Below, one piece after another: positions 1 through 11,370 of a DNA stretch of 64,000 nucleotides (position 1 is its first letter; each line of letters opens with the position of its first letter). The stretch is from Tricholoma matsutake. Its lineage: Eukaryota > Basidiomycota > Agaricomycetes > Agaricales > Tricholomataceae. Where the stretch lies: NCBI GenBank assembly GCA_026075535.2, contig AP026545.1, positions 7,502,001 to 7,566,000 of the forward strand, given 5' to 3'. The translations under genes and the position numbers were made by a program. The notes under the pieces were generated by a model. That model was not told where the DNA came from, did not search any database, and saw only the letters and a list, made by a program, of their open reading frames with translations.

Positions 1-978
1 CTCCCCAGTTACAGATTGAGAAGACAATGGGTCGGTGTGTGGCAGTCAAAGCGTCCCGCATAGCTGCGTAGTGAGGCTTAACGCAGATTGAGATAAGAAG
101 TCGTAACTAAAACGTAGCGGAAGCTTACTTCGAGCTAAATAATAGGGCAACGATGATTACTAGAGGATGGTAACGTCAACAAATTGGCACCACAAACAAA
201 GATTGACGGGTTAAAATTGACGAAATCGGTCGGGCTAACTAAACAAGAGTTCAATTCCACATCACACATCATGATTATAAACGACAAGCGAGACATACCA
301 GCATAACAGTTGTCGTACTAAAACATGAGGTTAACACGGTTTTCTGTTACGAAATTCTGCCCTACCTTTAGATAATCGGCACCCCATTCAGCAAAACTGT
401 TAGCATCGGAAGTCTCGTAGTTCAAACTTCCGATATAATGTGCAGTTCCACCAACAAAATCGCAAGCATAATAACCACTGGGAGTTGAATAGGTTAGAGC
501 AGGAGGGTGAACACCGAGAAAGTTTTATACGCGTCAGAATATACTCCAAACTTGAGTCCTAGACCGTGGATGAACGTGGATAAAGCCGGAATACCAGAGG
601 GAACAGTGGTGTTATCCCAAGTAAACCGGCCAGCAGAATTCCGAGCTTTCCCCTGCCATCCGCAGTCCCTGGAGTTGAACGGATCAGACAAACTTTTGGC
701 AGAAATTACGATGCGTATCTCACAGGTTGACGTAGTTGTATCCTACAGTGTTTAGACCCAGGCTGATCAAACTTTGAGCTGCTGCCTTGTAGTCTGCCTC
801 CGTCGCGGAACAGCTAAAAGTTCGGATTAACGAGACATAAAGTCCATGAGATAGATAGTACGTGCAGAAACGCATTGTAGGGGTTCCATCCCATTGGAGG
901 TGTTGAAGCTACACCATTGTTAAGAGCTAGAGACGTGGAGGCGGAAACAGCTGCTAATAACAAACTCCGAAAGAACAT
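1..978 (-). CDS. Alpha-galactosidase, GH27 family (5' part; gene runs off the window)
   Basis: Secreted glycosidase that removes terminal alpha-galactose from plant galacto-oligosaccharides and galactomannans. Exons read by eye on the minus strand: 978-866, 813-724, 668-531, 477-366, 317-299, 238-198, 134-129 and 76-1, giving a continuous frame. The product starts with a hydrophobic signal peptide (MFFRSLLLAA...), then the GH27 N-terminal block TPPMGWNPYNAF, NYVNLDCGWQG, SAGRFTWD, LKFGVYSDAG and the YDNCY motif, whose Asp is the family nucleophile. The last visible block ends IVFSICNWG. The acid/base Asp and C-terminal domain lie beyond position 1. Introns are about 48-63 nt. Two splice features are odd: intron 1 gives the family-conserved LCS only with a GC donor (GCACGT), and exon 7 is only 6 nt. 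The 5' ATG is the only start that gives a signal peptide. This is the best-preserved gene in the window, with normal CpG content. Confidence 0.9.
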
Positions 979-1533
979 CGCGGGGGTGTCGACTGGAGGG
1001 GAGTCCTGAGGTATCCATTTTATTGAGATGTCCGTGGCAGCGGCCCGCCACAGAAATATTGTTCTCGCGTAGACAGACTGTAGACTATTAGTAGTGCCTT
1101 TGCAGCTATATCAGGGGTATATATATACCGGTTGCAACTATGCACACGATCGAATAAATCACATGAACTACTATATTTACCTCACACCCTCAATTAGCGC
1201 TTTCATATCAGATCGACCTCATTTGATTGACCACCTGTCTTCGGACCGCTGATTCTCCACGTTCTCCTACGGACCGCTCTTTTTACGAGTCCGAGGTACG
1301 AGCACTCGTTCTTTTAACCTGACCATCCAGCGAAAAGTTAAGAGAGGCGGCTGCTCGGCAGGAACCGGAGCTTTAATTCTGCTTACATTTCGAAGTCAGC
1401 CCTATAAAGTATTTGAAACCCAGCGGGTTTTACCGACACGCGGATTTTGGACGAAAAAGGTAATTGTCACGTTCAGTCACAAGCCAACTTCTTTGCTTGC
1501 TCAACAACAACTATCACAACGCTAGGGAATAAC
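979..1533. promoter_or_regulatory. Divergent intergenic promoter region
   Basis: CpG-rich non-coding DNA between the GH27 gene (minus) and the start of an unrecognised gene (plus). A TATA-like run of alternating T and A at 1118-1125 lies about 140 bp upstream of the GH27 ATG and is its likely core promoter. Before the plus-strand ATG (1534) there is a C/A-rich stretch (1480-1530), typical of a fungal 5' leader. CpG is frequent here (ten CG in 1201-1320 by eye), unlike the DNA after 1690. Confidence 0.5.
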
Positions 1534-1687
1534 ATGGGTACCGTTTTAGTGTCATTTGGAATCCGTAAGTTTTTTGTTCTCTTTACCATACTAACTTTTC
1601 TTTCTCTTTTTAGTGCAAAGATGTGACGATGACGTCGAAAACAGGCACCCAAGTAGGTTTTCTGACCACTCTGCTGGGTATAAATAG
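1534..1687 (+). pseudogene. First two exons of an unrecognised gene, cut off by repeat DNA
   Basis: ATG at 1534 starts a short exon (1534-1564). A textbook fungal intron follows at 1565-1613: donor GTAAGT, branch TACTAAC, acceptor TTTTTAG. The second exon reads on in frame for about 24 codons to a TAG at 1685. The intron and the normal CpG content suggest a real gene end. The sequence then changes abruptly to CpG-poor, AT-rich DNA with no continuing exon, so the gene looks truncated by repeat insertion or rearrangement. I do not recognise the 35-residue product. It could also be an alternative frame of a longer lost gene. Confidence 0.35.
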
Positions 1688-1689
1688 AT

Positions 1690-3890
1690 GCAAATATCAG
1701 AAAAATCAAAAGAATTGCTGGCTCCTTCTGCAAAAGGTTGCAGCCATTTGCTGCTGATCAAAAAAACTGCCACTGGACTTAGTACTCTTCACAACTACTA
1801 CTCATCCTTTCAAAATGTCTTTTTTGTGCTGTCAGTAGTGAATAAGCTAACAACAGGTATTTTTGCTGAACAAATGGACCAGGGTGTATTTAGCCCACAG
1901 CTGAGAATAAGAGATCCAGGGATGTGACAACTACCTAGAAGTCTTGCAATTGGTCACTGACTGCTGGGTATACTGCACTACAAGTTGCTTAAAACCTCCT
2001 TGATACCTTTGGAATAGCCTTCCAGTAGTTTGATAGTAGATTCATAGCAAAAATAGGGTGTGCAGATTAATATTGAGGAGTGACCAAGAAAGACATGATC
2101 CTAAGCAGAGTTTTGTCTCATTTTTAAATAACAGCAGGGAATATTAAATGGGAGACATTTGAAATGAACTAGGAGTGCTTGTTGGGAAGATGCAGCTGTA
2201 GATCCAGAGTGGAGACCAATAATATTGGGTGGATGGCTAATAACTGACCCCTATGGCAGATAACTTGTGGCAGTGCCACTCTCTGGCCATTAACACTAGA
2301 TCAATTTCCTCGGCCCATAGAAGCCCAAATAATCTTTTGAAAAGACAGAAACACCATATTACTGCTGCACTATTTTCATGTAAAACAAGGTAGTATGACA
2401 GGCAGAAGTACAGCAAAGTGAGACAAATGTTGTCATGTGCATGGCAATTGCTGTGGCTAATAACATTATTAGACACCCAGCACAGTGATTGGTAAGCCCC
2501 CAAGCACCTGATGAAAGTTGGAGAAGGAACAGTCCTCGACATGTTTTTTTTTGTTTCTTGTTTTTATGAACTAACTAACTCCATTCCTTCACTTTTTAGG
2601 ATCTAAACTAGTAGTAATGACAGATGCCAACACAAGACAATCCACACAAACAATTTTGTTGGTCCTATAGACTGGACCTTCAAACACTAGGTGTGGCCTT
2701 AAAAAAGTCCAAAAGTTCTGCCAGACTTGTATATAAAGAGAATTCTGATGATCGGGACTTTATTGACAACTCTGCATTAGTGAATGATGAGTCCCGCTAG
2801 AGGTCAGCACTGCTTTATTATTGTCTACTGGTTTTCTTACATTGCATGGATGTAAAGGTCTGAACAGGAGAAGCCAGCCAGGAAGAGGACATGCAAAGGA
2901 AAAATGTATTAATACCACTGTCTATTCTGATTACTTTGAATTAAATGCAGAACTTCTGTGGTTTCTAGCATTGGGGACAGACCTATGGCACATAAGGAAG
3001 ACAGACAAGCTACCCCTGAAAAAATGTCAGAAGGTCTCAAAAAGGATAAAGCTGTGGTCAAAGATGGAACTGTACTCAATGAAAGCCTTCAAGACAAAGC
3101 TCTCAAGGATGTGTACAAGTCCTTGAAGCCACTACTGTAGGAGGGTTCTGTTTCTTGCATCAATTCTGAGACCTTACACTATTTCAGATACATCTACATG
3201 GCACCACATAGTTCCAAGGATGTTGTTGACACTGATAGTTATATAAAATATTCACTGATTGCGCCAGATTTGTATGGGATACAAACAGAGTAAGTTTTTA
3301 ATGAATATCAGAGATGTTCTGGTAATTGTTTTATACCCAAACAGGAACTTGGATGTGGCCCTAGCTTTTGAAAGTTATGGATGTTTCTTAAATCCTGCTT
3401 GCACAAGCTTGTCCTTTGTCAGGGCAAAAGATTCCAGACTGGTGACCTCTGACACAGGGGAGAATGCGGTATTCTTGATCACAGGCTGCATTGGGGAAAC
3501 CTATCTCAGAACCCCATACAGCTCGGGCTATGATTCTGATAAATGAGTATATTGTCTTCATTTAGTCCCTCTCAGTCAGGAATTCCAACTGGTGGTGGCA
3601 TATCTAGGCAATGCCTTTGGGGTATGCAACCTTGCAGGTCCTGTTTCTGGGCCCACATTTGTGCTCAGTACACAGAAAGAGGGAGCTAGCTCAGGCTGTG
3701 AGTTTTCATTGAAAATCCTGCACATTTCAAGTTATACTGGTCCTAACTTAGCTCCAAAAAAATATTTGGGTGCTCACTTGTCAAAGTACTCCTCTCCCTC
3801 AAAAGGTGGAAGTTTGTCCAAAATTAACATGGATAACTATCTGAGTTTTTTCAATTTTGATCAGCCTGGTATGAGTTGCTAACTTCAAAT
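1690..3890. other. CpG-depleted AT-rich stretch without a recognisable gene
   Basis: Only two CG dinucleotides were seen by eye in 2041-2580. Short open frames at 2821-3140 and 3259-3546 match no family I know. An intron-like segment (about 3287-3343, GTAAGT to AAACAG) hints at a decayed spliced gene on the plus strand, but no product can be named. Confidence 0.4.
2655..2689. repeat. Remnant terminus of a hAT-like TIR element
   Basis: The sequence ACTGGACCTTCAAACACTA is the right-hand terminal inverted repeat shared by the hAT-like elements described below. No matching left end was found upstream, so only a fragment is claimed. Confidence 0.4.
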
Positions 3891-3897
3891 TGCTTCG

Positions 3898-4641
3898 GTG
3901 GTGCTGATTTTGTTGCCCAACATGTGTTGTGACCTGGAGATGGCATACGTACCTGCATGTGCAGATTGTCAATGCAACAAACCTACCACAAAGAAGCCAA
4001 TGGGTCCCTTGCACCCTCTCCCCATCCCAGACCAATGTGAAGATTTGGTCACAATGGATTTCATTGGACCCCTACCAGAAGATGAGGGTTTCAACTGCAT
4101 CGTCTCTTTCACAGACCGCCTGAACAGCAACATCTGGATCATCCCCACATGCACCGATATCAGTGCAGAAGACCTTGCAGTCATATTTTTTGATGAATGG
4201 TACTGTGAGAATGGTCTCCCCTTGGAGATCATCTTGGACTGTGATAAGCTTTTCCTCTCAAAATTTTGGCAGACACTGCATAAACTGACTGGCGTAAAAC
4301 TGAAAATGTCTACAGCATATCATCCTCAGACCGATGGCACCAGTGAGCACTCTAATAAGACAATCAATCAATGCCTCCGATATCACATCAAGCAAAACCA
4401 AACTGGGTGGTGCTGGGCCCTACCTCGTGTACGTTTTGACATTATGAACTCTGTTAACGTGTCAACAGGTTTTTCACCTTTTCAACTGCAAATGGGACAA
4501 AGCCCAAGAATCATTCCACCTCTCATATCTTCCTCAGACAGTGTGGTTGAGGACATCCATGCCATCAATGTCATCAAACACCTCCGACTAGACATCAAGG
4601 ACCATCAACTTGATGTCCATGCAAGCAAATCCCAAGTGTGA
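3898..4641 (+). pseudogene. Ty3/gypsy integrase core, isolated fragment
   Basis: An open frame of about 247 residues covers the end of the integrase zinc-binding domain (CADCQCNK) and the DDE core. First Asp is in MDFIGPLPEDEG; the second is in DCDKLF, where the family has SDRDPLF, so the surroundings have decayed; the Glu is in TDGTSEH. The segment ending MNSVNVSTGFSPFQL is typical of Agaricomycete gypsy polyproteins of a lineage different from gypsy A, H and F. There is no RT upstream and no chromodomain or LTR downstream, so this is an isolated relic. CpG is nearly absent. Confidence 0.8.
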
Positions 4642-4766
4642 CAGTCCCTTCACACTCCCATGACCAATTTCATATTACCTTACCTACTGAAGCCAGTGAT
4701 GGCATTATTGCCTTCCCAGCTATTGTGTAGTCTGACACCAGCAGAAACAACTTCAAGGTTTCAAAT

Positions 4767-6300
4767 TCAGGAAACACCTTTCACTTCCTGAGGGTCCCCT
4801 TGGGAAATGTGTTGTATAATGTTTTGAATTTGATGGGTCTTGTATCCTTTACCCATCCCACCAACTCTGAATTGCCTGATGCCTCCCAAAATGCAGGGAT
4901 GTGGTGGACATCCTGTGCATCCATGCACTGTCCATAGGAATTTCTGTCGCAGAAATAAATAGGAGGAAGAACTGATGATGACTTCTTGAATAACTCCTGC
5001 CAATCAGATAGATGTCAAAATATCTGTTCTTGCTGGAGTAGAAAATCTGTGTGAAAGGTGACACCTCTGAAAATCAATGCACTAAAAAGTCCTTCCTGGG
5101 TGGATACCATGTCTGGGCTAAATGGGCCTCCTGGCTCCAGGACACATAGACAAGAGGGCATGTAATCATGGAATGGGAGCTTTTTATCAGCATTTTCTTG
5201 AACATGTGCAAGGAACTTGGCCATGGCCTTTGCATTGCATTCCTCTCAGGTTCAGCTACAATTGTGAGGAACATGGTGTGGATGATCCAAAAATGTGTAT
5301 AAAAGCTCAATTTGGCTAACAAGCTTGTGCATCTGTGCCTCGTCTGGGAGTACTAAAGCATTTCTATGTGAGGGAGATTGGGGAGCACATGAGGGTGAAG
5401 ATAACTCTTCAATGACCCAAGAAGACAAAGACTTCTTGCTAGGACTCAGTTTTCTGAAGTGGTGCCCAATTTGGCTTAGAATATCCCTCGATTTGCTGTC
5501 TGTCTGTGCCAAGGTGTGGTGGCAGAGTTCACTCAAAGCCCACTTGCAGAGATTGGCTCAGGTAGGATTTCAGGGGATATTCTTGAATAAAACCCACAAA
5601 ACTGATGACCCTATTTGCCATAGGCTGAAGAAACAACACATCGCAACCTATGGTGTCCACAATCTCTCGAAGAAAGAGTGCCCACAAACGGAAATTTGGG
5701 TCAGAAGAAAAGTCAAACTATTGAACAAGAATTTTTTCCAGCAGGGTCTCCTCATCCTGTAATCTTGTTGGTGAACTTTCTAGATCATACCAACAATTTA
5801 CATGGCCAATATGGTGATAGATAGGGGCAGCCAGGGAAAGACCAGTAATAAAATCATCTATGTGAAGCTCTGTGGATGTTTGTGGCTGAGAATTGAGTAA
5901 ACCCTGTATGCAGAACCATAGAGGATGCAGCCAGTGGCTAAAGTTTTGGTATGAATCCTTGATTTTGCCTTCCAACCATTCTCACAGTATAAGGTTCAGG
6001 AGTAAAATGCAACGGCGGACTACTTGCAGCATGAAATCAATAGTGCTGTGACACCCAATAAGTCAATTGAACTGATGGAGAAGATTGACCATGATCAACA
6101 GAACATCATTCTTTCCCCTATCAATATGAAAATCTGAGTCTATAAGGTTGGTGTATCTCACAGCTCCAGCTATGTTGCTGCCTGACACATGTTCAATGGA
6201 GCCAAGAAGCTCTAGTAAATATTCCTCTGTAATGGCTGTGAGAGGTGACAACTGAAGCAGACTGCATGGACTGGAGTCATGACTGGATGTTTCAGCTGTA
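4767..6300 (-). pseudogene. Decayed minus-strand coding region, product not recognised
   Basis: Several consecutive minus-strand frames (6251-6063, 5975-5718, 5536-5252, 5224-5015, 5003-4767) read as ordinary globular protein separated by single stops and shifts. They look like one gene broken by point decay. Readable segments include EEYLLELLGS, HIDDFITGLSLAAPIY and KFLAHVQENADKKLPFHDY. No transmembrane segment, zinc motif or transposase motif is visible, and I cannot assign a family. A transposon-carried or host gene are both possible. Confidence 0.35.
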
Positions 6301-6800
6301 TCTACCGCTAAAATTGATTGAGATTAGCCTGGAACCAAAGCCTACTACATGAACTTTGCAACATACTTCTTTCCTCAGTTCCATTATTGAGATCTGTGCA
6401 CATCCTGTCTTGGGCACTGCTTAGTGAAGGAAACATTCCAGCTAATGAAACAGAGTAAGGTGTTTCATTCCTGTACATTATTGAAAGCCAGACTCCAGTT
6501 TGTTTGTTTTATACCACAACTGTATATGTTATCTGCCATATGGCTTGCATCAAAAGAAGAGAGAAAAAAGTCCATGAAGTGAGGACTCGTTCATGCCAGG
6601 CATAGCCATGGCCCAACCCAACAAGTTGTTGAAACCGGTGGTTGCAAGTTGTCGAGAAAACACATGAGGCAAATCTGCCTGCACTTCGAAGCCAAATGAG
6701 CAGCAGAAGGAAGCACTAGTATGTCTCCAATATGATGATACTCATATACAAAGGTTTTCTTGTTCACACTTGCAGCCATCAACTTGCCATCAACGCCTGT

Positions 6801-6900
6801 CCAGCCTTGTCTTCTGCAACAGGATTCAATGTGTGAGCTAAGAATAGATTGGGTGGGAACTGGTGTTAGCCAGTTTACGCAGGGCATGTCCAGCCACTTA
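6801..6900 (+). repeat. Direct repeat, copy 1
   Basis: About 100 bp closely matching 7234-7335 in the same orientation. Several differences are of CG versus TG/CA type (CTTGTC here, CTCGTC in copy 2). Confidence 0.7.
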
Positions 6901-7233
6901 TGGGTGGGTTGACATAACCTCACAATTTTCTCACACAGAAGGGGAGGCAGATGATATTGAATGATGTAAAATTAGCCTATGGATGCTAGCAGGTCTGAGT
7001 AGACAGAAGGTGTATAATAAATAAGCAACTAAGAAAAGAGGGAGGGTAGGGAGGGTAAAGCAGAGAGTGAGAATGTGAGAAGGGAGCGAGATGAGTGAGC
7101 GAGTGGGAACGCATCGTGGAGGTAAGAGGGAAAAAGTCAATGGTTGGAAAAAAGAACAGTGTTGTCATCCATTGTGAGGGTGCTCGGCTGGACGCTGATC
7201 CGATTTTGCAAACTCAATTGGATCATCACTAAT

Positions 7234-7335
7234 CCAGCCTCGTCTTCTGCAACAGGATTCAATGTGTGAGCTAAGAATAGGTTGGGTGGGAACTGGCGTT
7301 AGCCAGTTTGGATGCAGGGCATGTCAAGCTGCTTA
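7234..7335 (+). repeat. Direct repeat, copy 2
   Basis: Partner of 6801-6900. It keeps CG at two sites where copy 1 has TG (CTCGTC, GGCGTT), so it is the less decayed copy. Origin not recognised. Confidence 0.7.
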
Positions 7336-9187
7336 CCCAACCAAGCTGCAAGGCAAAAAATGCAGTGCGACATGCACCCACACCCAATCTAGCAGTGAAG
7401 CAGCAAAGGAGCAGGAACCTGTTGGGCTGATCTGTTGGCTAAGTCATCAGGAAAAACCACATTTGCTAATTTAGCATAATTACTGGAAGTTTTATTGGAT
7501 TACCCCGAAATTGTTGCCCTAAGTGGGTTTTTTGTCAATTAGTGAATTTTCCAATATTAGTGAATATTAAACTGGTCCCTTTGGTGATGGAGTCTAATTT
7601 AGCTTTGTTTCCTTGAAATTAATGTCATTTTCTGCACATTACTGAAGCCTTAGTTGTCATTTATTGGCATTTACTTGCACCGCACATAAAATAAACAATG
7701 ATATATTGCTGTAGAAGAATCTACATCATAACAAATAACTTGTCTATCCCTACCAAAGTAAGTACCAAACCCCAAAAGGGGAAGGAAGCCTGTTTCACTC
7801 TTTTGACAACTGCAATTCCCTGCTTATTCCACTCCGAGCTTTGCACTGCTGCTTGCAACATCCATATCCCCTTCATGGCCATACAGCAAGAAAACTTGCT
7901 ACCATAATAAAAGTGAGCCAACAAAATGACAGGATTCCAAAACATTTGAGTTGATGATGCGACTGTGACTGATGAATAGTGAGATTAATCTACCACACCA
8001 ACACCAAATCAGTCTTTGATCAATATGAAAAGAGTGCAATCAAACCATACCACATTGTCATTCACACCAAAGTCCTGGTGGTCTTCTTCTTGCATTGACC
8101 CTCGGATCAAATGGGTTCTGTCCCACATTGTCATTGTCATCCATTGCTGTTGTTGTGTGATGTCCTGAGATGCCATTGTCTTCTTCTGTTGTGGGGGTCA
8201 CGGTTCATCAGCATAGGGCTATCGGGCACAGGAATTTATGACAAGCCCACTTACAGGACCAAGCTTCCTTCAAGATAAAGCCCCACTAGACTATATGACG
8301 CAATGGCATAAGCAACCATATATCTTGGAAGAAGTCCACCATGAGTCTACCTGCATCCTAAAAGTAAGTTCATGGACATAGAAGATCAGCAAACGTACCT
8401 GCAAGAGGCTGCACTCAATTGATATGGCATTATGCATGCATAATCATCATATCTGGAGAACTTGAAGCAGAGAATTGATGCTCAAAGATGGGAAGAAGAG
8501 ACAAGAACAGAAAGGGGAATGGAGGGGTGGAAAGTGGCAGATAGTAGGGCGTTAGCAAACAAGAACATTGTTTGGTTATTGGTTCTTGTTTGGTTTAAGT
8601 TGAACTTTTTGCATGTGCACGTTGAATTTTGGGCGGGGTTTGAAATGACTTGTGCAATTCATCCTGCCATTCATCCTGCCATTCAACTGCCATTCCCATT
8701 TGACACATCTTCTTGCAAAGGAATCTTCCAAACAAGGTGAGTTGTTTATGTATTTTGTTCTTTTCTAGGTTCTGGGCCTCACAAAACATGCAAATGGGAC
8801 GAGGGCATCATGACCACTATGAGCTGAGCCAACGCCAGGGAGGTGGATGGGGTTGCTGGTGCACAGGGAATGGATGGGTTCCAATTTTGAAGACAGGGCC
8901 ACCCATGACAGGACATGGACGACAGAACTGCAGGATGACACAAGGATGACAACAGGGACTGGCACTCTGACACCTCATCCCAACTCCCTTGGACAAGTAT
9001 TTTGTAGAAGCGCTAACACTGTTTAATGCTAGTAGTGATGTTATGCCACCCTTGGGTTTGAACTAAATGCTTGCTCTTAGTACTTATATGTAAAGCAATA
9101 TCTACATCAGTTCTTTTGCATGAAGAAATGTTTTGATTTTTGTCAAGATTAGCTCTCCCCAAGTCACATTTCTGAACTTTTCCAAGG

Positions 9188-10049
9188 TTACCTGACATTT
9201 CTGCTCCTTAGTGTAATTTTTACTAAAGCACAAGAAATTAGAACTAAATTTGCAATTGAAGTTTTTCCTGATGAAGTTGCTAAGATGTTGTGAAGCAGCT
9301 TATTTGAAGGCATGGATGTAAGTTCCATAGGCCAGAGAGCACCAGCAACCTGTGATGTGAACAACTTCAGGGCTGAGATATAGAATAAGTGGAACTTGCA
9401 GAGGCCAGAGCCATAGCTTCCAGTGTCATGGAGGGATGCATGAGAGGCTAGGTCTGCAATATGCTGGAGGATCGGGATGGGAATGATGTTGGCAGGAGGT
9501 GTATTGATGCCTTTCCAGAGGAAGATACATTGGTTAGCAGGAACTGGGGGGCAAAGAGTGGAGGGGTGTAGCTGTAGTTGGCCAAGAGACACAACTGTCC
9601 CAGGTTCTCCTGCAGAATGTGTAGGAACTACATGGAAGGCATGAGCGGGCATCATAATGGGGCAAGAAAATTCTGCAGGTGGTCGGGTAGAGGAAAGGAG
9701 GAACAAAGAGAAGCTGCAGGAAAACTACTTAGAAAGGCTGGGATGTCTCCTCAAGATAGGGCATCTGCAACATTCTCCTGGCTGGTCACATATTGAAAGA
9801 AAGAGGCGGTGGTCTGCTAGGAGAGAATAGATGTGTTTGAGGACACTGTTTGTCTTTTTGCTCTGAGAGTGTCCCTTGTTCAGCATGCAGATGACTCCAA
9901 AATTGTTGGAGTGAACAAGTACACAAGGAAAGGATGATGGCAGATTTGCAATAATGCCACGGTGAATGGCCAAGTGTAGGCCAAGTTCTACAGCAACAGC
10001 TTTGGCCCAACCAATGTTGTAAAGACATCTGGGCCCAACCTTGAATCCA
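9188..10049 (-). pseudogene. RNase H and probable tyrosine-recombinase N-terminal segment of the DIRS-like element
   Basis: Continues the RT frame past the solo LTR. NIGWAKAVAVELGLHLAIH and HSNNFGVICMLNKGHS are the RNase H core, and an ADALSRGDIP-like tail follows near 9750 in another frame. The frame 9706-9188 then carries HDTGSYGSGLCKFHLF, which resembles the region just before the recombinase in this family. The catalytic Arg-His-Arg-Tyr set is not visible. At least two frameshifts are present. Confidence 0.55.
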
Positions 10050-10054
10050 GGTTG

Positions 10055-10480
10055 TATAAGGGCAACCTAAGCCTCTAGCAAAGGGAAATCCAAAGTTAAA
10101 ATTATATTACATAATACAGGCATTGGGGGCGCACCTAGCAAAGGGAAATCCGAAGAGAAAACTCTAAGGATCCCCTTGCTGATGCCCAGTATATGTGAAG
10201 ACGACAAAAATCAAATATAACCTAAAAATAGAAAAAGGTGGAGATAGGCGGATCAAGGCCGCCGAATGACATCATACCAAGGGGTATGTGTCGGAAGGGG
10301 TACTCCACCTCTAAATATAAAAGTGTCAACATATACAAACATGATAGCAAGGGAAAATTAGTAATAAAATCCGGAAAAATCATAGAAAATGAAGAATAGA
10401 AGGAAATGAGGTGGGGAAAAATATGGGACGAACATAAAAAATAGGAAAAACACACAGGGCACCCCCTTAGTCCCCTTACA
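10055..10480 (-). repeat. Solo LTR of the gypsy A/B family (long form, 426 bp) with 5-bp TSD
   Basis: Same sequence and length as the gypsy B LTR (61443-61868), minus orientation. It is flanked by GGTTG on both sides (10050-10054 and 10481-10485), a perfect TSD. Removing LTR plus one TSD rejoins the DIRS-like frame. No internal gypsy sequence remains, so it is a recombination remnant. Confidence 0.9.
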
Positions 10481-10485
10481 GGTTG

Positions 10486-11363
10486 CCAGGACCAAACAAC
10501 CCAGAATTGTCCAACTGTAACTCCAACACCAAAGGAGGTACTGGCATCCCCCCACCAGTTATGTCTACTGGTGAGTTTGAGAACAGGGGCAGCTCATTCA
10601 GTAGCTGATGGAGTAGGTCCTGGATCCAAGAAAGGTCAGTCAGCAGAGGGTGGGGTGGGTGAAGTCGGGCATGGGGGGAGATGAAATGGGAAGTGAAATG
10701 GGAAACAGAGCAGATGAAAGGGCGAATCAGCTGAAAGATAGAGGAGGTGTGTATGAGCTTGCCATGCAGCCAGGCTGCCTCATGCATAGTGAAAGAAGAG
10801 TTGGGGGTGCACCAGTTGGAGATGAGGTCTAAAACAGCCTGGAGTTTCTCTGAGGGGAGGGCAACTGACTGGTGCTTTAAATCCCAGTCAAAACCAATAT
10901 AACATTGGCATGTAGAGAACTGGCAGGTCTTATGGGGAGCCCATGGAACCCCCAGTTGAGAGGTGAGAGAGATAAAGTCATGTTTGGTCCATATTTCATG
11001 AGGTAAGCAGATAACAAAGAAATCATCAACCCATTTGAGAATAGTGGGGAAGCCCGAGGCCTTGTAAATAGCTATGAGCATGTCAGCTACTGCACCAAAG
11101 ATGTTGGCACTTGAGGTCATTCCAAAGCACACCACACAGTCGATGTAGATCAAACTGTCCCAGAAAATACAAAATAAATGCTGTTGGTCAGGGCAGATTG
11201 GCATTAAATGATAAGCTGCTGAGATGTCAGAAGTAGCAGCTTGGCATCCATCAGGTAGCTTGAGAAGTAGATCAGTGGTTTGAGAAAAGGTGCCCCAAGC
11301 AGTGGGGAAATCATTGGAATTTATTGAACTATTGACAGAGGAAATATTTGGCCAAGGTGACAT
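10486..11363 (-). pseudogene. DIRS-like reverse transcriptase domain
   Basis: Nearly 290 open residues. RT motif A is ATSDISAAY (catalytic Asp), motif B is CFGMTSSANIFG and motif C is LKWVDDFFVI, so both catalytic Asp pairs are present. The WVDD form differs from the YLDD of the gypsy elements in this window. The segment SINSNDFPTAWGTF matches the start of this RT family. The frame runs straight into the TSD of the solo LTR at 10481 and resumes beyond it. The 5' end above 11363 is lost in low-complexity DNA. Confidence 0.7.
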
Positions 11364-11370
11364 AAGAAAA

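Larger units (their letters stand above)
6310..9187. other. Repeat-rich spacer, no gene seen
   Basis: CpG-poor DNA with short unrelated frames only. It holds the direct repeat pair listed separately, a purine-rich plus strand at 7020-7140 and a short tandem TCATCCTGCCAT motif near 8660. Nothing else could be supported. Confidence 0.4.
9190..11370 (-). mobile_element. DIRS-like (tyrosine-recombinase) retroelement, decayed, split by a solo LTR
   Basis: On the minus strand an RT with the unusual WVDD active site is followed, after a solo LTR, by RNase H and then a segment resembling the recombinase N-terminal part of basidiomycete DIRS-like elements. No gypsy-type integrase or LTR belongs to it. 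The ends are not defined, and numerous stops and frameshifts break the frame. Assignment to the DIRS order rests on remembered family order and the WVDD motif. Confidence 0.6.

Noticed and set aside
10476..10600. Continuation of the RT frame into the LTR as a fusion
   Set aside because: The TSD GGTTG shows the LTR is an insertion; the last residues of that frame are accidental.
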